Positions 60,461-64,000 of a stretch of 64,000 nt of DNA are shown in pieces. The DNA lies in contig NC_080581.1 of assembly GCF_029962835.1 (NCBI RefSeq), forward strand, positions 24,132,001-24,196,000, in the 5' to 3' direction. The notes beneath the pieces are model-generated. The model was not told the DNA's origin. It searched no databases and worked only from the letters and a program-made list of their open reading frames with translations. The translations under genes and the position numbers were made by a program. Within the stretch, counting starts at the first letter, position 1; each line of letters starts with the position of its first letter. The DNA is from Magnolia sinica. Its lineage: Eukaryota; Streptophyta; Magnoliopsida; Magnoliales; Magnoliaceae.

Positions 60461-61164
60461 CAATCTTTTCTTCTTTGGCTAAATTGCAAAATTGTAGATT
60501 GGAATATAATGTGTACAACCTCTTTCCAGTGACTTAAATCATCGAATGTTTCCCCATCCAAAGGAATGTCAGTATCACTGTCAAAAGCTTTTCTTTCCAT
60601 GATTCAGTTTTGTGTCTGCATTTATCCAACTTGTTTGGTATTTTCTAATGAATTATCCAACCCATTTTGATTTTTGGATATGTAGATGATCCTTTTTTAA
60701 TTTCTTCTCTCTTCATTTGTAGATTATCAAAGCCTTTCCATTTCCCATAATTTGTTTCATTTAATAGGATTCACTGAAAGCTCTAACACCCTTCTTGATG
60801 GACGGGTTCTTTTCAAGTATAGATGGGACAACGAATTTTAAGTTCAATCCATGTTTCTTGAAAAGTTCAATGACACGTGTCAACTACTGTAACACCCTAT
60901 GGTGGAGTAGACTAAAATGTTTCTCTGAGATTTCAAAATTCACAAACTACAACTAGGGACCTGACCCATTAGAACATTTTTTACTTCTCCTAGTTCCATT
61001 GAGATTTATGAGCCCATCTGATTGTCTTCTTCTTCTTCTTCTTCTTCTTCACTCCATTTTATCTATGGATAGATAAACAAAACATGGCCTTTTTTAAACT
61101 GTTGAGCACATGTGTTCTAAGTAAATCTGAGACTAACCCTTATAACTTGAACTGTTTTTGTGAG

Positions 61165-61733
61165 TAGCAACGGATGGAAAGATTTGGTTGATGAGTGGGT
61201 TAATGTTGCAGCTGCTATTGCAAGTATGGATTTTCTCTTCCTTGCTTAGTAGTTTGGAGGTGTGTTTTCTTTTTGTGTGTGTTCTATCTGAAGTCACACA
61301 CCAGTAGCTTAGAGTGTGCTTTGACATGCTTTGATGCACTTGTAGAAGCACTTGATTTTTGCCAAATCATTATGAGTTCAAAACTCAAATGTGCTAATGC
61401 TATGGAATGCATGCTTGCTTTTCTTCTGTTACTTGTCCCAGATGCACCCTAACTTGTTGATTTTGTGATGATAGGAGGAACGCCAGAATCAGTGAATCCT
61501 TCTGTTGTGGATGAGGAAGAAGGCTACCCTTCTCCTCTGCTGGATGAAGGGGCTTTCTTGGCTACTCAATCTACTTCAATGGAGCTATCTCAGGTGGAAC
61601 CTTGCACTCAAACTTCTAGCATTCTTTCATACTTTTTTCCATCATATATCATGAACTGACTTTGCTTTTCGTGCTTTTGTTTTGTTTTGCCAATATGAAG
61701 TTCTTTGACGGCATGGATGATGATGGAAGCAAG
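61165..61733 (+). pseudogene. MED26-like: MED26-like fragment: three consecutive exons
   Basis: Exon a (61,165-61,223) reads NGWKDLVDEWVNVAAAIA and ends at a GT donor. Exon b (61,475-61,593) follows an AG acceptor, reads GTPESVNPSVVDEEEGYPSP and ends at CAG|GT. Exon c starts after AAG at 61,701 and reads FFDGMDDDGSK. Phases agree across both introns. Order and wording fit plant Mediator subunit 26, where the end of the TFIIS N-terminal domain (WKDLVDEWV) is followed by an acidic DEEEG...MELSQFFDGMDDDG stretch. Exons for the rest of the protein (start and long C-terminal part) were not found, so this is a fragment, though its visible exons are open. Confidence 0.62.
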
Positions 61734-61924
61734 TTAATTTTTTTTTGGTAGATTGTTTATGTAGCCCATTTACTCTTTCGATGGTTTTCTCTTTCTTGTG
61801 GAATTCCCCAATACATTAATTGTATTAGCTTAGATGAGTTGATCAATCACATCAGGTTCTTGCAATGGTAACAAACACCATTGTTATAATTTTTTTTTAT
61901 TTTTTAAATTAGTTACAGATATTA

Positions 61925-62034
61925 GCCACTTGTAGCAAAATAGTACATTTGAAACCAATTGAGAAGATAGTACTGAAATTCTTGAGGAGTTAAAGCTGAG
62001 GTTGGCATACAGGGAAGCAGCTGTGGCTGTTCTC
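61925..62034 (+). pseudogene. FTSHI1-like: FtsHi1-like fragment, part after the AAA module
   Basis: The plus strand reads TFETN, a stop, EDSTEILEELKLRLAYREAA, then VAVL. From memory this corresponds closely to plastid FtsH-like protein FtsHi1 (GTFETGQEDSTEVPEELKLR followed by LAYREAAVAVL), an inner-envelope AAA protein that has lost protease activity. Similarity ends after VAVL. In the native protein this part lies after the segments found at 63,109-63,311, so the pieces here are in reversed order. At least one in-frame stop. Confidence 0.7.
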
Positions 62035-62145
62035 ATTAATTTGGGATGCATGTTTATATTCAACAGCCATTTTGTATTACTGTTTCTGATAAAAATTGAT
62101 GAAGTTTGTGGTGGTTCATATTTTACATCTTATTTTGTTGTCATG

Positions 62146-62149
<4 letters not shown>

Positions 62150-62184
<35 letters not shown>

Positions 62185-62390
62185 CCAACTGTTCAATTTG
62201 GATGAAAGTGAGAGGTGTTTCCCATCCTCTGGATGCACTTTTTGCATAACACCAAGTTTGTAGATGCTTCATATGGAAAAGAGTTTGTTTACAAAAACTT
62301 CTAACATGTCACTAAAACTGAAACTCTTAGTGTGGTAGCTCACCACTTTTCTAATGAAATCTTGTTGCTTCAAAAAAAAAACACTCTTGG

Positions 62391-62441
<51 letters not shown>
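62150..62441. repeat. TA microsatellite (62,150-62,180) and CT microsatellite (62,395-62,441)
   Basis: Simple repeats within the gene-fragment region. A short T-rich run follows at 62,500-62,545. Confidence 0.85.
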
Positions 62442-62446
<5 letters not shown>

Positions 62447-62549
62447 CCTTCTGGTTTCGGTGTTTTTAGTTTGATAAGTGGTGGTAAGTGGTGAAAACTT
62501 TTTTCTTTTCTTTTCTTTTTTATTTTTTTATTTTTTATTTTTTAGGTAT

Positions 62550-62697
62550 GCTTCAATTAAGGCAATAGAGAGTAAACCAAAACTTGGAATATGTTATTCC
62601 GAGTGGACTCATATTTGTAAGTTTTGCCAATTCTTTAAAGTTGGATTTGGACCTGGAAGAAATGTTTTATTTGAGGCTACTTGGTCGGTATAAGTAC
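62550..62697 (+). other. Unassigned exon-like open segment
   Basis: After a T-rich tract ending in TTTTTTAG, an open frame reads YASIKAIESKPKLGICYSEW and continues KFCQFFKVGFGPGRNVLF. Part of it faintly resembles the FtsHi1 segment INSIRSQPNMRYSE that follows AVAVL in the native protein, which would suit its place after 62,034, but the rest does not. Identity not established. Confidence 0.25.
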
Positions 62698-63108
62698 TTA
62701 GAAACAACATTAGGTTTTGTCATTTCTTCCTGATGCTTAATGTTCACAATACAATTCACATGTGCATCCAAACATGCATATGAGTTTTGAAGCCAAACAA
62801 ATCAATTTAAAACAGAAAGATGATTGATCATGTTCTTGCTTGCATGTATCAATATTAGTTGCTCTTAAAATTGAATTTTGCTGTCATGGAGTCTTCATTG
62901 TTGTTATCTACTTTATGTGCCTCATGTCACTTTATGCAACCAATGGTGGTTTCCAATAGTTGAAAGCCTTTATTTAGGGTGCCACTTCTGTTTCAAAATA
63001 TCATGTTTTTGAGGAAATTCCAGATGTAAAGTTGCTTATCTCTATATTTTAGCTATCACTATCAGGTACTGTTGGCAAATAATGGGTTTGCTCACATATG
63101 GATTGTAG

Positions 63109-63311
63109 GGTGGCACTGAAAGGGAGCAAGGTCTTCTTCAAATACTAACTGAGATGGATGGGTTCAAAGTTTCAACATCACAGGTATGCATTAAGAACTG
63201 TCGTTTAAGTTATAGAGTAAATATACTCTAAATTTCTGTTAAAATGACCATTTTGATAGGATTATAAGGGTTGGTTTACCATCTAGGGATGGAAGGTTGT
63301 CCATATTACAG
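63109..63311 (+). pseudogene. FTSHI1-like: FtsHi1-like fragment, AAA second half
   Basis: After TTGTAG, an open 75-base exon (63,109-63,183) reads GGTEREQGLLQILTEMDGFK followed by VSTSQ, ending CAG|GT. At 63,250-63,311 the frame reads FDRIIRVGLPSRDGRLSILQ. Both belong to the AAA+ module of FtsH-type proteins, and the wording GLLQILTEMDGFKVSTSQ points to FtsHi1. The stretch between them, where VLVIGATNRLD should lie, is decayed. This is a pseudogene copy, 3' of the fragment at 61,925 although N-terminal to it in the protein. Confidence 0.72.
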
Positions 63312-63537
63312 GTATCTTATCCTGGGAGTTGGTAGTACAATTCACCATGTCATAAGGATGTAATATAAACAAATAATGACATGCCTTAAGGCATCCATCC
63401 TAACATCTTAGTCATAATCAACTCAAAATCAACCTAGTACATAGAAGGAATATAGATACACTAGTATTTTCCCTCAATATCTTCATATGGATATTTCTTG
63501 CTTTACTTACCTTTTATGTTGTTTTTAAATGTATTAG

Positions 63538-64000
63538 CTCGAAATTAATGGAGCAGACCCGGATGTGCGTTGGATCTATTTGGATGTTGAGTGGGGGTCC
63601 CTGGAAGGTGGGAACCACTGTTATGACTATGATGAAGCTGTCCATTTCCTATAGACAGCATTGGAGTGGCCTAACCATTTGGACAGGCCATGTTTATATA
63701 TTTACTTGAAATTGATGGAGCAGACCCGGATGTGCGTTGGAGCTATCTGGATGTTTAGCGGGGGTCCCTGGAAGGTGGGAACCGCTGTTGTGACCATGAT
63801 GAAGCTGTCCATTTTCTATGGACAGCATTGGAGTGGCCTGTCCAAATGGACAGGTCGTGTTTATGTATTTACTCGAAATTGATGGAGTAGACCTGGATGT
63901 GCGTCGGAGCTATCCGGATGTTGAGTGGGGGTCCTTGAAAGGTGAGAACTGCTGTTATGACCATAATGAAGCTGTCCATTTCCTACGGATAGTATTGGAG
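63538..64000. repeat. 167-bp tandem repeat running off the right edge
   Basis: CTCGAAATTRATGGAG or CTTGAAATTGATGGAG starts units at 63,538, 63,705 and 63,872, a constant period of 167 bases. The full units agree at most positions (GGATGTGCGTTGG, GGGGGTCCCTGGAAGGTGGG, GATGAAGCTGTCCATTT). Each unit includes GGCCTGTCCAAATGGACAGG, an inverted repeat. At least 2.8 units are visible. The open frame at 63,661-63,882 is a by-product. Confidence 0.9.

Noticed and set aside
60280-60600. Minus-strand open frame of 106 codons (SDTDIPLDGETFDDLSHWK)
   Set aside because: It overlaps the plus-strand PDS5-like segment, no family is recognised, and no splice or promoter context supports it.

Overview
The window is plant nuclear DNA made almost entirely of repeats. 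It holds Ty1/copia and Ty3/gypsy LTR elements, CACTA-type DNA transposon ends, fold-back MITEs, one tRNA-derived SINE and, at the right end, fragments of host genes. The lineages present (Tork-like and SIRE-like copia; Athila, Tekay and Tat-like gypsy) and the host fragments (Mediator 26, plastid FtsH-like protein, PDS5, PPR) point to a flowering plant. The many repeats built on GTGGGGCCCACCATGATGT remind me of magnoliid genomes, but that is weak recall. I see no intact host gene, tRNA, rRNA or CRISPR array.

Positions 1-41,750 form one deep nest. The outermost element is a Tekay-type chromovirus (element 1) whose 5' LTR runs off the left edge (visible 8,003-9,382). An Athila element on the minus strand (1,535-8,002) sits in that LTR and was itself entered by a copia element (1-1,534). 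A copia LTR (about 10,850-13,200) lies between the gag and protease remains of element 1. A second member of the same Tekay family (element 2, 14,406-40,079) entered the reverse transcriptase of element 1 and is flanked by ttgat on both sides. Element 2 carries a minus-strand solo LTR of its own family (21,813-35,095), and that LTR was entered by a plus-strand Athila element (22,983-32,474) flanked by gataa. The Tekay LTRs are very long, 3.6-4.3 kb, and one contains a SINE with a 13-base target duplication.

Positions 41,750-48,800 hold no gene. They carry CACTA-like subterminal repeats, a clean MITE with 31-base inverted ends lying inside one half of a tandem duplication, an A-rich tract of about 1 kb, and several fold-back MITEs. 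Positions 48,799-53,955 hold two CACTA ends, then the 3' part of a Tat-like gypsy element with an antisense plant-mobile-domain gene and its 3' LTR. That element sits in the leader of a third Athila copy.

At 53,956 a CACTA end opens into seven units of about 111 bp, each with two palindromes. TA and A-rich tracts and fold-back elements follow. From 57,800 to 64,000 lie a CT-rich leader with a splice donor and short exon-like pieces of at least four unrelated host genes: PPR, PDS5-like, MED26-like and FtsHi1-like. The FtsHi1 pieces are out of their native order. This looks like transposon-mediated capture, possibly by the CACTA element whose left end is at 53,956; its right end is not in the window. 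A 167-bp tandem repeat begins at 63,538 and runs off the right edge.
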